Below, one piece after another: positions 1-12,296 of a stretch of 64,000 nucleotides of DNA. Positions within the stretch are counted from its first letter, which is position 1. Each line of letters starts with the position of its first letter. The stretch comes from Physcomitrium patens (taxonomy: Eukaryota > Streptophyta > Bryopsida > Funariales > Funariaceae). Both the position numbers and the translations under genes were made by a program. The DNA is taken from positions 12,646,725 to 12,710,724 of the forward strand of contig NC_037253.1 of NCBI RefSeq assembly GCF_000002425.4, read 5' to 3'. Under the pieces are notes generated by a model that was not told the DNA's origin, did not search any database, and worked only from the letters and a program-made list of their open reading frames with translations.

Positions 1-59
1 AGTTGATAGGTCCTCTCAACCATCAATAATGTTCTATTCTAACACAAGAAGACCACCCT

Positions 60-345
60 ATGATTTGATCATTTTTGAAACCTTTATAACTTCTTTCAAA
101 TAGAACATTTGTAATACCATTAAGAATAGTGCTTACTTCCAATAAAATCACTAAACATCAAGAATCTTTTTTTAAGTTGTAATATCAAATGCATTGTATC
201 TTGCCATCTATTTGAAGAAGAACATATTATTCTTGAAAGTCTTCATCATTATTACATCAACTTGAAGGCTGTGATAATTACAATATCTTATTTGATAAGT
301 TAGCAAATGATGGTCCTTGAATTAAATCCACCAATTGTTGGTTTT
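60..345 (-). pseudogene. relic of the family-1 3' accessory ORF
   Basis: Downstream (in minus orientation) of the decayed chromodomain there is a reading beginning near 340 with M-K-N-Q-Q followed by a D-x-I-Q stretch and later L-S-Q-P-S. The same spacing and a similar motif (M-E-N-P-Q, then L-S-Q-P-S-R-R) occur after the chromodomain near 13038 on the plus strand, and the young element has a small ORF at the equivalent place (59259). The reading is broken by stops and a shift. Function unknown; homology rests on position plus short motifs. Confidence 0.35.
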
Positions 346-479
346 TCATCTCTTTTATGTAATAATTATACAAAAACTACAAAAAAGATAAAAATTGAAA
401 TGCAATATTTTTTGAATTATATTTCTTTTATAGCAAAGATTTTCTATCTTTTATCTTCATTTTGATGGATGTTGTTGAT

Positions 480-2388
480 AAAAAGTCTCCATCATCTTTG
501 TTATATTTATAAGATTCTTTGTTCATTTCCCTGTGCATTAATTAATATCATATCTATGCAAATAGACAACATATTCTAACTTATTATGGTGCCCACTTGA
601 ATCTAGAACTTATTCCACTTCAAACTCTTTATTATTGTTCACTTCTATATGAAGAGGTTGGAATTGTCTTTTTTTTGGTATATTCACATTCTTATATGAT
701 TTAAGAAGAGTCATGTGGAATACAAGATGGATTTTCATTGACTCTGGTAGATATAATCAATAAGCAATTGGATTGATTTGTCCACAAATAAAAAAAAGTC
801 CAAGCCTATAGTAGTCCAACTTATCACAAGGACGGGTAGTTTTAATATTATGATCAAATAACCATATCTTGTCACCTATATTGAATTGTAGTTGTTCTTT
901 TTGATAAGTGTCTCAAATGATCTTTTGTTGTTCTTGAGCTTCTTTTAATTTCACCTTTATTATTGCATGTAACTTTGATAAATGATTTTTTAAATCTTCT
1001 TCTGCAAGATTATCAACTTTTGAAAAGTCAAAAATATCAAGTCATAGATGGTAACCATAATTGACAAAAAAAGATATTTATTGTGTAGAAGAATGCATCG
1101 TATTATTATAAGAAAACTTTGTCAATGATAAGAGGGTTTTCCAATCATCTTGTTAATAATTGATTCTATACTTGAAGTCTTGCTCCAAAACTTGATTTAC
1201 ATGCTCTATCTATTCATTAGTTTGAAGATGAAAGGTCAAAGAAAGCTTTATATCTACTTTTAGAAACTTAAAAAGAATTTCTTAAAATCTTGATACGAAT
1301 TGAGTCCTCTTATCTAATATAACATCTTTTAATTCATAATCTTGATAGATATTTTTAAAAAAAAGCTTAATAGTTTTTTTACCTGTAATAGATTTTGTGC
1401 ATAGTACAAACTGTACCATTTTAATAAAATGATCTACTATCAAAAATATAAAATCACACAAACTTGAGACTAAAAGATCCGTAATAAAATCCATAGAAAC
1501 AAAAGACTATGATTGTTTTAGAATAGATAATGGTTGAAAAAGTCCATAAAGTCAATGATGAGGAGTTTTTAACCTTGAACAAATATCACATGATTAAATA
1601 AATTCTTTTATTGCCTTAATTTTGAAGCCACCAAGTATCTCTAGATATTAGCTCCAAAGTCCTATTGTATCCAAAATGTCATGTTGCTGGAAAGTCATGA
1701 CATACTTTAAAAACATGTAAACTTACTTTTCTTTTTGAAATATATAAGCATTCTTCAAAATAATGTATATTATTCTTGAATTCAAACTTGGGAGTATCAA
1801 AAAATTCAAAAGAATTATTTTTGATATCATAAACAAAAAGATCAAAGGACATACTTGATTGAATTTGCTTGAAAAAAGTTGAATCATCAATCAATATTGA
1901 TTTCACTCCTTGAAGATGAAATTGTTCTAACTTCAATAAAAAAATTCTTTGTTAATCAAAAGTTGAATCTCCTTCTTGAGATACAAGATAAGAATATTTA
2001 AAAAGAGCATCAAATAAACTTTGTTATTTTCTTGGCCAATAAGTGATATTAAATTTGAATCTTGAAAAAAATATACTCCAATAAGCTTAACAATGATTAA
2101 AAATATGTACTAATATGAAATACTCAAGATTCTTGTGATCTAAATTTATGGTGATTGGACTAGAAGTGCCTTCTAGATAATAATGCCATTCTTGAAAAGA
2201 ATCCATAATTACAAGAAATTCTTTGTCGTAGATCTCATAGTTAATCTTGATTACGTAGAATTTTTTGGAATAGAAAGCTACAAAATAGAGCTTATCATCT
2301 TCTCCTATTTGTGACAAAATAACATCCATAGCAAAATTTGACGCATCAATTTCTTTAAAAAAATACCTTTAAAAAGTCAACGCTATCG
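480..2388 (-). pseudogene. decayed Ty3/gypsy pol: RNase H end, integrase, chromodomain (family 1)
   Basis: Reading the minus strand from 2388 down: an RNase H end (2087-2329, with D-H-K-N-L-E-Y-F as in the young element), an integrase zinc-binding part (1679-1936), an integrase core that begins M-D-F-I-T-D-L (1282-1494, ending T-Q-F-V-S-R-F), the integrase C-terminal region, and a chromodomain remnant near 480-680 (F-E-V-E, then L-E-Y-V-V-Y). Each piece aligns by eye with the intact element at 57360-59100. Stops and shifts are frequent and the base composition is very AT-rich, so no product is expected. Upstream the copy is interrupted at 2389 by inserted repeat DNA and resumes at about 3676. 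Confidence 0.85.
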
Positions 2389-3675
2389 TATTGTAATTGC
2401 TTATAGTATATAAAAATTAGTTAGAACATATAATATGTTCATATATCTTGGTATATGTTAGAATGGTTAATAGATTAATTTAAAGAAATAGGATATAAGA
2501 AACTTTATTTTGAATTTTATCTATTTTGATTATAACATTTAAAAAACTATAGGACCTAAATGTTTAGTATGAAGCCTTGAGAGGAGATTAGAGCCTAAAG
2601 ATGAAAATCTAAACTAGTAGGAGGCTTATTAGAAGGAATGAAAGCAAGGCATGGTTGAATAAAGGCAAGGAATGGAGATCTTCATTCCTATTGGTCGAAG
2701 GCCATGTCCAATGGGCTTCAAGGAGGCTGCCCTAGGCCTTATTAGGAATTAGGGTTTTTTTTTCTGAAGGCATTCAAGCTTTTGAGGCTAGAATCAGCAA
2801 GTTTAGGTTTTTGAATATAGATTGGATACAAATTTTGTGTAATTTGAAGATTTTATGAAAGAATTATTGATGCTCAAAGTTAAGATATCAATTTCATATC
2901 TACTATCACACTTTGGGACATAACATACGTTTACAAGGAGCAATGAAGGATCTGCCACTAAAGCTAGAAAGATTAATTTTTTTACTATATTTTTTATATA
3001 CTATTTGATGAATTTGGAATTCAGATGAAGAAGTAATACAGAGTTGAAATGAGCTCATCCAAATCAAAGGCAATAAGTAAGTAATTTTATTCATAGTAAT
3101 GGTTGGAGCCATATTTTAAGTCTATGGACGAATTTTTGGCTCAAATTTTTTGAAAAAAGTAGATTGTTGTGTTAAACAGCTATAAATATAAATTTTGTGG
3201 TATTTCAGTACTTAGTTTGTGAAATATGAAGAAAATTACATGCAAGTATATAAAAACTAGGGCTTGAAGCTACTATTAGGTTTTGGTGATATTTTAAGAT
3301 TTGCAATGAATTTGTAGTTGAAATTTGTTGTGATAGTTGTTAGAAGCACATTAATACTTTATATAAAATTTGAGTGTGTTTGAATAGTTCGATTGGATGA
3401 TATGAGTTTTTGAGGTTCAAAAATAATATCCCATAAGGATATATAAGAATTTAGAGTTTTTTTTAATCATACTTTGGATATTTTTGGGAACTTAAGACTT
3501 ATATATTTGGTATAATTGCTCCTAAAATTATTATACACATACACAAACTTGATCTATCTTATCTCAAGACTTGATTAAGCAATTAGTAGGAGCTAGGAGC
3601 CTAGTGCTTTCTTGAGGCTTAACTCTCTCTATCTTGATAATACAATACAAGATTAGTATAGAAATAAATGCCGAC
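2389..3675 (+). repeat. insertion of AT-rich repeat resembling family 2
   Basis: This segment splits the RT-RNase H reading of the flanking minus-strand gypsy relic: the RNase H codons stop at about 2388 and the RT codons resume at about 3676. Part of it (2855-3250) matches 4465-4870 closely by eye, including the stretch on tatctactatcac, so it belongs with the repeat called family 2 here. No ORF of note. Exact ends and target duplication could not be fixed. Confidence 0.55.
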
Positions 3676-4450
3676 TTTAAGGCTTCAAAAGATACTTCAG
3701 CTTCTTTCTTTTAATTAAGTTTGTCTTTGCATGTAAGACATATAAGACGAGCCACAACTTGAGAAAAATTCTTGATGAAAATTAGATATTAATCAGCAAA
3801 GCCTAAAAAACATTGTACATCTCTTATTGTTCTTAAAATCTTCCAATCTATAATAATTTGAACTTTCTTCAAATCCATCATGACTCCTTTATTAGAAATG
3901 ATATACCCTAAGAAATCAACTTGAGTAGTTTGTAATACATACTTTTTCAACTTGGAATACAATCTTGTATTTTTAAATTTTTGTAACACATGACAAACAT
4001 GAACTTTATATTCTTTTATATTTTTAGAATAGATTAAAATATCTTCTAAGTAACAAACAACAAAATCATTTAAAAACTCATAAAAAATATCATTCATAAG
4101 ATGTTGAAGAGCAGTTGGCATATTTGTGAGTCCAAAAGGCATGACATTATATTCAAAGTACCTATACTTTGTTTGAAATGTAATCTTCCATTCATCTTTT
4201 TTTTAAATGCAGACTAAGTTGTATGCTCTTTGTAGATCTATTTTTCTATAGATCTTAGTTTAATTTAGTTGATGAAGAAGTCCAAATATTAAAGGTAAAA
4301 GGTACCTATTCTTGATGGTAATCTTGTTGAATCCTCAATAATTTATACACATTCATAGTAACCCATTTTTTTTCTTCACAAATCAAACAAAAACTCTTGT
4401 AGGAGATTTTAAATGACATATGAAATTCTTAGCTAAGTTCTTATCAATGT
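3676..4450 (-). pseudogene. decayed gypsy reverse transcriptase (family 1)
   Basis: The minus strand carries an RT core at 3789-4142 beginning M-P-F-G-L-T-N-M-P and containing Y-L-E-D-D/E-type sequence (Y-L-E-D-I-L-I-Y) where the young element has the catalytic Y-L-D-D. The part towards 4450 holds the RT N-terminal region (K-I-D-L block) with stop codons. It is the continuation of the pol relic at 480-2388, separated by the insertion at 2389-3675. Non-functional: the second catalytic aspartate position reads E in this copy and the frame is broken. Confidence 0.85.
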
Positions 4451-4454
4451 ATTT

Positions 4455-5508
4455 TTTGAGTCATTTGGAGTTTTTATGAAAGAGATATAGGCACTCAAAG
4501 TCAAGATGTCAATTTTGTATCTATTATCACTCTTTTGAATATAACACATGCGTACAAAAAGAAACAGAAGATCGATAATTAGAATTAAAGAAAAAACTTT
4601 TTTGGCTATACTTTATATATATTTTTTGATGAATTCTAAGTTAGATTGAGAGAGATATTGGAAGTTGAAGTCAACACTTAGAATCTAAGGAATAGTAAGT
4701 GATCCAAATTGATAGTGGTTGTATTATGAGCTATATCTTGTACAATTTGATAAGATTTTGATTAAAACTTTCTAAGAATGTATATTTTCATATTACTAAA
4801 CTTTATACATAAGTTTTGTGGCATTTGGATTTTGGATTTGTGAGATATGAAGAAAATAGTACTTGAGTACTTGTAGGTTTGGGTTTGAAGCACCTTCTAG
4901 GATGTTTAAGATGTCAAACGATCGGTAGCAAATTTAGGATTGAGTTTTTTGTAGTAATGCTTAAGGATAAATTCTATATTATTTATAAATTAGACAAAAA
5001 TTGAATAGTTGGATTAAGAGATATTAATTTCTAAAGTTCAAAAAGAAGAAATTTTTTGCAAGAAAAATATGTTTTGAAGGGGTTTTATTACAATTTGAGT
5101 ATTTTATACAAATTGAAGGGGTTTTTTGGAAGTTAAGACTTTATATATATGTTAAAGATGAATATTTGGATCTATGGTTAAATTTTGATATAAAGATGAA
5201 TTTTTTAGATGAGATTATGAATTTTCTTTGGAATTATTGAAAATCTAACTTATCAAAAAATGGTTAGTTATGATTTGGTATAATCAAGAATGTTAAGAAA
5301 TTTTAGATATTTTAAAAAGTCTTATGTACAAACCTTCTTAAATATAAATTTTTTTACTAATAGAATATCTTTTTGATATTATAGTATTTATTTGCCTTTT
5401 ACTTTAAAGGATAAATAATTTATTGGAGCTTTACCAATAAGTTAGAATTAAACTTTCTACAACTAAGTACTTAATATATTCTCAAATAGAAAACCATGCA
5501 ATATGACA
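4455..5508 (+). repeat. family-2 LTR-like repeat, 5'-truncated copy
   Basis: Non-coding AT-rich DNA inserted between two minus-strand gypsy pol relics. Its last ~240 bp (5270-5508) match 16470-16706 nearly base for base apart from transitions, both ending near catgcaatacgata. At 5509 the flanking RNase H codons start abruptly, which marks the repeat end. The end (…gaca) also resembles the end of the copy at 60312-62021. I read it as an old LTR or solo LTR of an unidentified element; internal coding regions were not found. Confidence 0.55.
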
Positions 5509-6391
5509 ATGGTGATTAAACTAGAAGTGCTTTCTAGATAATGAAGCCATTCTTAAAAAGAAACCACAATTGCAAAATGCTCTTTGTTATGTATCTCATA
5601 GTTAATCTTGACTGCTGAAAAATTCTTGGGATAAAAACCCATTAAATGAAGTTTATCATCTATTCCCATTTTTCATAATACAGCATTCAAAGCAAAGTCC
5701 AATACATCTATTTCCATAAAGAATGCCTTAGAAAAGTCAACATGATATAAGATTGGTGCAAAAACAAAGATTGTCTCTAAAGCTTCAAATGTTACTTCCG
5801 CTTCTTGATTCCATTGAAGTTTGTTTTTACAAGTCAAATGTATAAGTGGAGGTGCAATTTGAAAGAAGTCCTTGATAAAGATCCGATAATAGTTGGCAAA
5901 TCTCAAAAAATATTGGACGTCTTGGACCATTTTTCGAATCTTCCAATCCATAATAATTTAAATTTTTTTAGGATCTATCATAAGTCCATCATTTGAAATG
6001 ATATCATTTAAGAAGTAAATTTGAATAGTAGGGAATATATACTTTTCTATCTTGGTATAGAGTTCCACATCTCTTAATTTTTGTAACACATGATAAACAT
6101 AAAGTTCATATTTTTTTGTGTTCTTAGAATAGATCAAGATGTCTTCTACATAATAGACAATAAAATCATCCAAAAACTCAAAAAAAACATCATTCATAAG
6201 ATGTTGAAAAGCTACTAGTGCATTTGTAAGTCCAAAAGGCATGACATTATATTCAAAATGTCTGTAGCTAGTTCAAAATGAAATCTTCCATTGATCTCCT
6301 TCTTTGATGCATACTAGATTGTATGCTCCTTATAGATCTGTTAATCAAACAAAGACAAAGCTCTAATATAGTATGTGTACACTTATCAATC
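5509..6391 (-). pseudogene. decayed gypsy RT-RNase H (family 1)
   Basis: A second minus-strand copy of the RT core (5958-6242, M-P-F-G-L-T-N-A with Y-V-E-D-I-L-I-Y at the catalytic loop) joined, after a stop, to the RT connection and RNase H start (5673-5951, ending near D-V-L-D-F-A-L-N-A-V-L). The RT N-terminal block runs to about 6340. It abuts an LTR of the same family at 6392, so gag and protease have been deleted between LTR and RT. Truncated at 5509 by the family-2 repeat. Confidence 0.85.
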
Positions 6392-6938
6392 TATCAAAGA
6401 TATGAATTGGAAAGAGATGCATAAACTTGAAAATTTTGTATCAAAAGAAAAATGACAAAATAGCAATAAAGTAGTATGTATATTAAAAAAAAACTAGAAT
6501 GGCTATTGCCAAAAGACAAAAAAACCAGAGAATCTTAAATCTAAACTAGAAGCAAGAAAGAAGTTAACAAGAATGAAGAGGACTTCACTCTTACCTCTAA
6601 ATCTCCTATCTAACTAAGAACTATGTGGTGATGTTCTATAGGACCTCTAATATGTATTAACTTTGTAAGACACATGCCTTAGATTACAAGGCAAGTTTTT
6701 TACATATGGACCACATAGATAGCTTGTTCTTCAAGCTATCAACATGTGTAGTACATGGCTAACTTGTTGGCCATGTTTCTAATCTAAAAAATCAATTATA
6801 GATACCTAAAAAGTCAAAGCAGCATCTATAAAGCTTCTAAAAAGCTTCTATAGAAGATATTAAGGAATTAACCTATTTTTATCTACTTTTATCTAATCAT
6901 ATAGATAAGTATTAATTTATATATATATGTCCGTGACA
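6392..6938 (-). repeat. family-1 gypsy LTR, minus orientation
   Basis: On the minus strand the LTR starts TGTCACGGACATA (at 6938) and ends near CATATCTTTGATA (at 6392). It aligns by eye over its whole length with 10392-10917 and 15628-16175. The start is almost the same as the LTR start of the young element (TGTCATGGACATA). It precedes the RT relic at 5509-6391 in the same orientation and so was a 5' LTR. Confidence 0.75.
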
Positions 6939-7746
6939 GATGAGTGAATTGAAGAAGAGCAAAAGAGTTACTTCTTTGCATGCATTTTAGGGACTTCAAA
7001 TTTATCAACTAAAAAGTTTATTTAAGGATTATCAAATTATTATGGAAAAGCTTAAAGTATGAAGGTTGAACAACAAAGAGAGGTTTGATGAAATTAATTG
7101 ATTGAAGCCTAAATCAATTAAATTACATAATTAGGTTTTGATTTATGATAGTAATTTGATGCACCAATATTTTATTTTTTATAAGTTTATATAAGTTTGG
7201 TTTGGATCCTATGTAGTAATTGAAGTACATTATTATGCAACTTATTGTCTTTAAGAGTTAGATGGAATACTATTAAAGACTAAGATTGCAAGAAAGTAAA
7301 TTAAAATATTCACTTGGCAAGATAAAATGAATAATATGGAAGATTTAGAGGCTTTTGAGCCTCAACATTTTGATTAATGGTTCAAAAATGATACAACTCA
7401 CAATGACTCTGATTTTAATGACACATGTAATATGGTATAATTTTTTGGCATATACTAGAGTATGTGTAGGTTTGAAAGGGGTGAGTGTCATATTGCACTT
7501 AATTTAATTGTATCAAAGTTATTTGGAAGGTAATTAATTTTACTTGTAGGAAGAGAGGAACAAAATGCTAATATTTTTGCAAATTTGAATGGAATTTAGA
7601 ATATGAAGTTATTATCTCGAATGGATTATTTGAGCTTGAGAACATTGTCTTTTAGAATAGATATCCAACTATATAATAATTCAAGGTAGATATTAAGAAA
7701 AGGTTAGGATAGGGGTTTTAGAATCAAATAGGAGTTTTTTTTTGTT
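6939..7746. other. AT-rich stretch without recognised gene
   Basis: Follows the LTR boundary at 6938. I see no ORF, no retroelement domain and no strong repeat in it. Probably old transposon or intergenic DNA. Confidence 0.5.
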
Positions 7747-8385
7747 GGAGTTTTTTTAAGTGGAGATTCAATACTGGTTTGGTTTTTTTACAATACTTGA
7801 TGTATTTTTGTTTTTTTATTTTGATATTTTAAAAAAAATAGATCTAATTATAAACTTTTTAAGAAGCTATAGCATGCAAGAAATAAAATTGTAAAGAGAG
7901 AAATTTAAGCAAATTTGCAAGAAGGAAGTTGGTGGAGTTTTTAGGAAAAGAGATTCAATATTGGTTTGGGATTTTCTATGCCACTTCTTGTATATTTATC
8001 ATTTTGAGTTGATATATAAATAAATACTAGATCTAGTCGTGAACTTTCTAACAAGCCATAGCACATTAGAAATAGAGCTGTAAAGATGGAAATCCAAGCA
8101 AATTTGTAGGAAGGGAGTTGCTGGAGTTTTTGAAAAGAGAGATTTAATACTAGTTCAGATTTTTTTATGCTACTTCTTGTGTTTTTATCTTTTTTTTGTT
8201 GATATTTAAGAAAATTCTAGATCTAGTAAAGAGGTTTTTCAACAAGCCATAGCATATAAGAAATAGAGTTGTGAAAAGGAAGATGTAAGTAAATTTATAG
8301 AAAGAAGTTACTAGAGTTTTTGGACAATAAATTTCAAGATTGGTTTGGAGTTTTTTATGCCATTTATTGGATTTTTTTATTATCA
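7747..8385. repeat. tandem array, ~188-bp unit, 3.4 copies
   Basis: Four successive units start with a g-g-a-g-t-t-t-t-t block at about 7747, 7934, 8123 and 8313 (periods 187, 189 and 190). Each continues with a glance-identical order of blocks: gattcaatactggtttgg, then a T-rich stretch, then tagatctagt, then agccatagcaca, then a run ending aaatttgtaggaag. The fourth unit stops after about 70 bp. Units differ by many substitutions, so the array is old. Nothing is coded in it. Confidence 0.85.
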
Positions 8386-8469
8386 TTGAGCTAAATTTTA
8401 TTCAAATTAAATTAACAATAAGTAAATTAAAGATATTTTAGTAAAAAGAGGTTTGGATTTGAGATTAGA

Positions 8470-9292
8470 ATTAGGAATTGGGTGCATCCTAGTACAAGAA
8501 AGAAATTAATCTATGAATTATACATAGCCTTTGAGCTGCCTTTTATATTTGATTTCATTTGAAATAATATTGTACCTTCTTGTAACCTACTTGAAATCAA
8601 AGACCTTGTATTTTCTTGAGGAGGCTTGTCTTCTTGACTATGAGGGTGAAAATAGCTACCTTTGCCTTGTCTTGAAAATAAAGTCAAATCATCACTTTGA
8701 AGTTCTTTTTCTTTCTTCTTAATTACTTCATGGCTAGTTTTAATGTGATATAATTCATAGTAAGTTGGTTCATTTTGAGAGACTCGAATTCCATAATGAA
8801 ATAGTGGTAGAACTTTGAAAGGCTCATAAGCAATGTCAATACAATGTCTATATCATCAATTAGCTTAGCAACAATTTTTAATTGATTTACAAGTACTTTT
8901 ATCTTGTTGCCATGAGCCATGATGTCATCTCTTTCTTCCAACTTTACTATTAAGTTTTTCCTTGTTCATAGAATATTAGCAAGATTTGTACTTTTATAGA
9001 TGTTGGAAAGAGTCTTCTATGCTTCCATTGATTTATTACAAGAAAAAATATATGAAAAATTTGCATCATTAAGATTTATTGCAATCATACCAAAAGCCTT
9101 TCTTTCATGATATTTATATTCTTTTTTTGCCCTAACATTAGTATCGTCACTTGGAGACTCTTTATTTTTATCAATAATATTCCAAAGGTCCAACAAAGCC
9201 TATAAAAGTTTTATTTTTTTCTTCCAAGTGTAGAAATTATTACTTCTAAACTTCTCAATTACTTTCAAGTCTTCACTTTTACTTGAAGCCAT
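8470..9292 (-). pseudogene. Ty1/copia gag relic (UBN2/DUF4219-type)
   Basis: The minus strand from the ATG at about 9292 reads M-A-S-S-K, then a W-K-K-K-I-K motif, then an L-x-D-L-W-N-I-I-D block, the central K-x-E-Y-x-Y-H-E-R-K-A block, and at 8723-8941 a clear copia gag segment with V-N-Q-L-K, D-D-I-D-I-V and L-L-M-S-L-S-K-F-Y. That order is typical of plant copia gag (DUF4219 then UBN2 regions). At least three stops and one shift break it. The C-terminal part runs on to about 8470 in another frame. No copia pol follows within the window. It is the only copia fragment I found. Confidence 0.75.
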
Positions 9293-10391
9293 GTCTACTA
9301 AAGAGGTGTATCAAAAAAAATCAAAAAAAGAGAAGATACAGCTCTCTAAATAAATAAGAAGCTAGTACTGCCTTGAAAATCCAAAATATCTTTTTTGTGA
9401 GTAAACTAATGATTTCATTCTTCAATCACTCTCAATTTTTACAAAAATACTTCTAATTTTACAATTATCTTCTTATCACTATAAGAATACTTCTTAAAAA
9501 ATTTAGCATATAAAAACACAATACTAGTGCATCAATAATATAACTTAGCAAAAAAATATAATAAAAGTATTCTATAACATCATTTTAAGGTGGTTGATAC
9601 CTTCTAAGACAATGAATACACTTAACAATAAATAAGACAAAAATTACATTAATAACTAGATGCAAAAGGTAGTTTAGAAGATATCAAATCGTAACATCAG
9701 CAACAATTATAAAATCTACTCCTTACAACAAGAAAGAACTCAAAGAATTTCAAAATTCAAAACTAAAGGTGTATTGGCATATAACTTATTAAAGAAAAAA
9801 AACTTTGAAGTCACAATACATAACATCAACAAGGTTGCTTACAAAGAAAGTATAGAATAAGATATCTCTCACTTCTAACATCCATTACTTATAAGTGGTG
9901 GTTGCTATCTTAAAAAATAACATCCATTCTTTGATGAATACATCCATCTAACATTCTATTAAGACTATCCATTCATATCTTATTTACTATAAAAATATGC
10001 CTTTAGCAAAACTTCTATATCTTTAAGATTCTTTGTCCATTTATCTATCTTATCTCTTAGCCTTCTTACATACCACGAATCAATCTTTTAACTCATAATA
10101 ACTTACTTAAGATAATATCTTTTATAATATAATTTATTCTATTTTTTATTTATTTATTTATTTTAACAATCATGTCATGTAATAATAAACTCATTTTAAT
10201 CTTTAAATAAGTTATCTCATACTAAACTTCAATCATTTAATCAAAGTAGTTCCTTGCTCATTTTAAAATAATATCATCTTTCTTTTATCTATGTACTTAG
10301 TATGAACGCTTGTACAAGAATCATACATCTATTCATTAATCAATATTATCTATTATTGTCACTTAAATGATTCTTTAAAATAAAAAGTAAG
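9293..10391. other. AT-rich stretch upstream of the copia gag relic
   Basis: No gene seen. Because it lies directly 5' of the copia gag on the minus strand it may hold the decayed copia leader and LTR, but I could not identify LTR ends or a primer site. Confidence 0.35.
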
Positions 10392-10917
10392 TGTCACAAA
10401 CATACATACTTACTCTAATATTTATTTATATGATTAAATAGAAGTAAATAAAAATAGATTTATTTCATAATATTTTTTAAGAAAGCTTCTTAGAAGCTTC
10501 ACAGATGCTATTTTAATTTTATATGTGTTTTTAGTTGATTGGTAGGTTAGAAACTTGATCAATAAATTAATTATATATTAATAGCTTAAGGAATAAGTTA
10601 ATTATGTGGCACATATATAAAAAACTTGTCTTACAAGTTAAGCTACATATCTTATAAAGTCAATACATTTTAGAGGTCCTCTAGGATATTACCATGTAGC
10701 CCTTAGTTGAATACATATGGAAGCAATAGAGAAGCCTTCTTCACTCTTATCAATGCCTTTCTAATCTTTAGTCTTATTTCAAGACTTTCTAATCTTCTTT
10801 TCTTTGGCAATAGTCATTTTAGTTCAATATTCTACCATTTTTAATGATTTCTTAGTCTTTTTGAATGACAAAAGAGTATATTGAAGTTTTCTTTCTTTAA
10901 GATTCATATCTTTGATA
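10392..10917 (+). repeat. family-1 gypsy LTR, plus orientation
   Basis: Starts TGTCACAAACATACATAC at 10392 and ends near ATATCTTTGATA at 10917; aligns by eye with the LTRs at 6392-6938 and 15628-16175 in reverse. The following bases (gtttgacaagagtgc) match what follows the young element's 5' LTR (gtttgtcgagactgc), which places the LTR end. It is followed by a plus-strand gag relic, so it was a 5' LTR. Confidence 0.75.
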
Positions 10918-12179
10918 GTTTGACAAGAGTGCTTACTTATTTTTCTTATCTTATTTGTTTGGATTATTCCACTTTTATTGTTGTATTTTAAAGGTTGCAA
11001 ACTATCCACCTTTTAATAAACTATTTAATTTTCTTGCATTGATTTTTTTTTAAAGAAAGAAAATTATCCTACTTTGTAGAAATTTTCATTTCATATTAGA
11101 GGTAGTAGATTATCATCTTTTAATTTGACTTATAGATTTGTTAAGTTATTTAAAATAGAAAGAAAAATCATAGATGCTACATTGATAGAAATAAAAATAG
11201 ATTTGTAACTATTGCAAATCTTCATGAACTTGTTAATACTTTTAGAGTGAAAATTTCATACATCAACAACACCAATTACAAAAATATCAATCCTATGTCT
11301 GTGAAAGAAGTTCAAAAATATCAAAAAGTTATATGGTTGTAGAAAGTAAGTAAATTAATGTCATAACCAAATTAAAGAAGTTTTATTTTTACAAGTACAA
11401 TCAAAATACAGATTAGTATACCCAATAAGTTTGATGGAACAAGATTAAAACTTTAAAGATTTTTGTAATAAGTTAAGCTCTATCTAAGATTGCATCCCTT
11501 CCAACTCAAGCTCTCTTAGTTTGCATCTTTGATGAAAAAAGATTTACAACTCCTTTATGATTGAATTCATTCTTAGAAGTCTTTATAGCTACATTTGGAA
11601 ATAGTGATTAAAAAAGAATAGTAGAGACAAAGCTCTTATCTTTACAACAAGGATTACAATCAACTACCATATATGTTGCTAAATTTTAAAACCTTGCTTA
11701 TGACTTCAACTAGAATGACAAAGCCTTTATTAATAAATTTTGATATGGATTAAAAAATAATGTCAAAGATTTATTATTGATAATATCCAAAGCAAAATCT
11801 TTGAAATAATTTATTATCCAAATCATTGCATGCAACAATCAATTATTTGAAAGACATGAAGAATAAAGACTTGGTTAAAAAAAATAAACTAGTTAATGAT
11901 GGCAACTCCCAAGTTTTTAGAAACTTATTTATCAAAGCAAAAATCAATGTAAATTGATATAATTCATTTTAAATCCCTCATTGAGAAAGAAAATACTCAA
12001 TGTTGTTAAGAGGGTTTGTGTTTATATTGTGAAGAAGCTAAATACACTAATCAATATTTTTCAAAAAAACAATACAATCACAAAATGATGAATCTAATTT
12101 CTAAAGAATAATGTATTGGAAAATGAATACTTTTAGCTACAATAAGAATCATGTGGCTAGAATCATATGCAACACCTAA
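10918..12179 (+). pseudogene. decayed gypsy leader, gag and start of protease (family 1)
   Basis: Behind the LTR at 10392-10917 comes a leader and then, from about 11260, a gag reading in several frames: the F-D-G-T-R block near 11435, the A-L-S-W-F-like block near 11510, and a damaged zinc knuckle near 12015 (C-L-Y-C present, later Cys lost). The reading ends in a protease N-terminal stretch at about 12175, where an inverted LTR fragment begins. Heavily mutated and not translatable. Confidence 0.7.
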
Positions 12180-12296
12180 ATCCATAAAACCTCATCTATA
12201 AAGCCTCTAGGAAGCTTTATTAAAAGACTTTATGAAATTAATCTATATTTATCTACTTCTATCTAATTATATAAGTAATTATTGAAATAAATATAT
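12180..12296 (-). repeat. fragment of family-1 LTR (inverted)
   Basis: About 115 bp match 16060-16170, the start-side part of the minus-oriented LTR at 15628-16175. It is wedged between plus-strand protease and integrase relics, replacing protease-RT-RNase H and the integrase N-terminal part. This marks a rearrangement between copies rather than a simple insertion. Confidence 0.65.

Noticed and set aside
7747..8385. CRISPR-like array
   Set aside because: The ~188-bp units are contiguous with no unique spacers, and the DNA is a plant nuclear genome.
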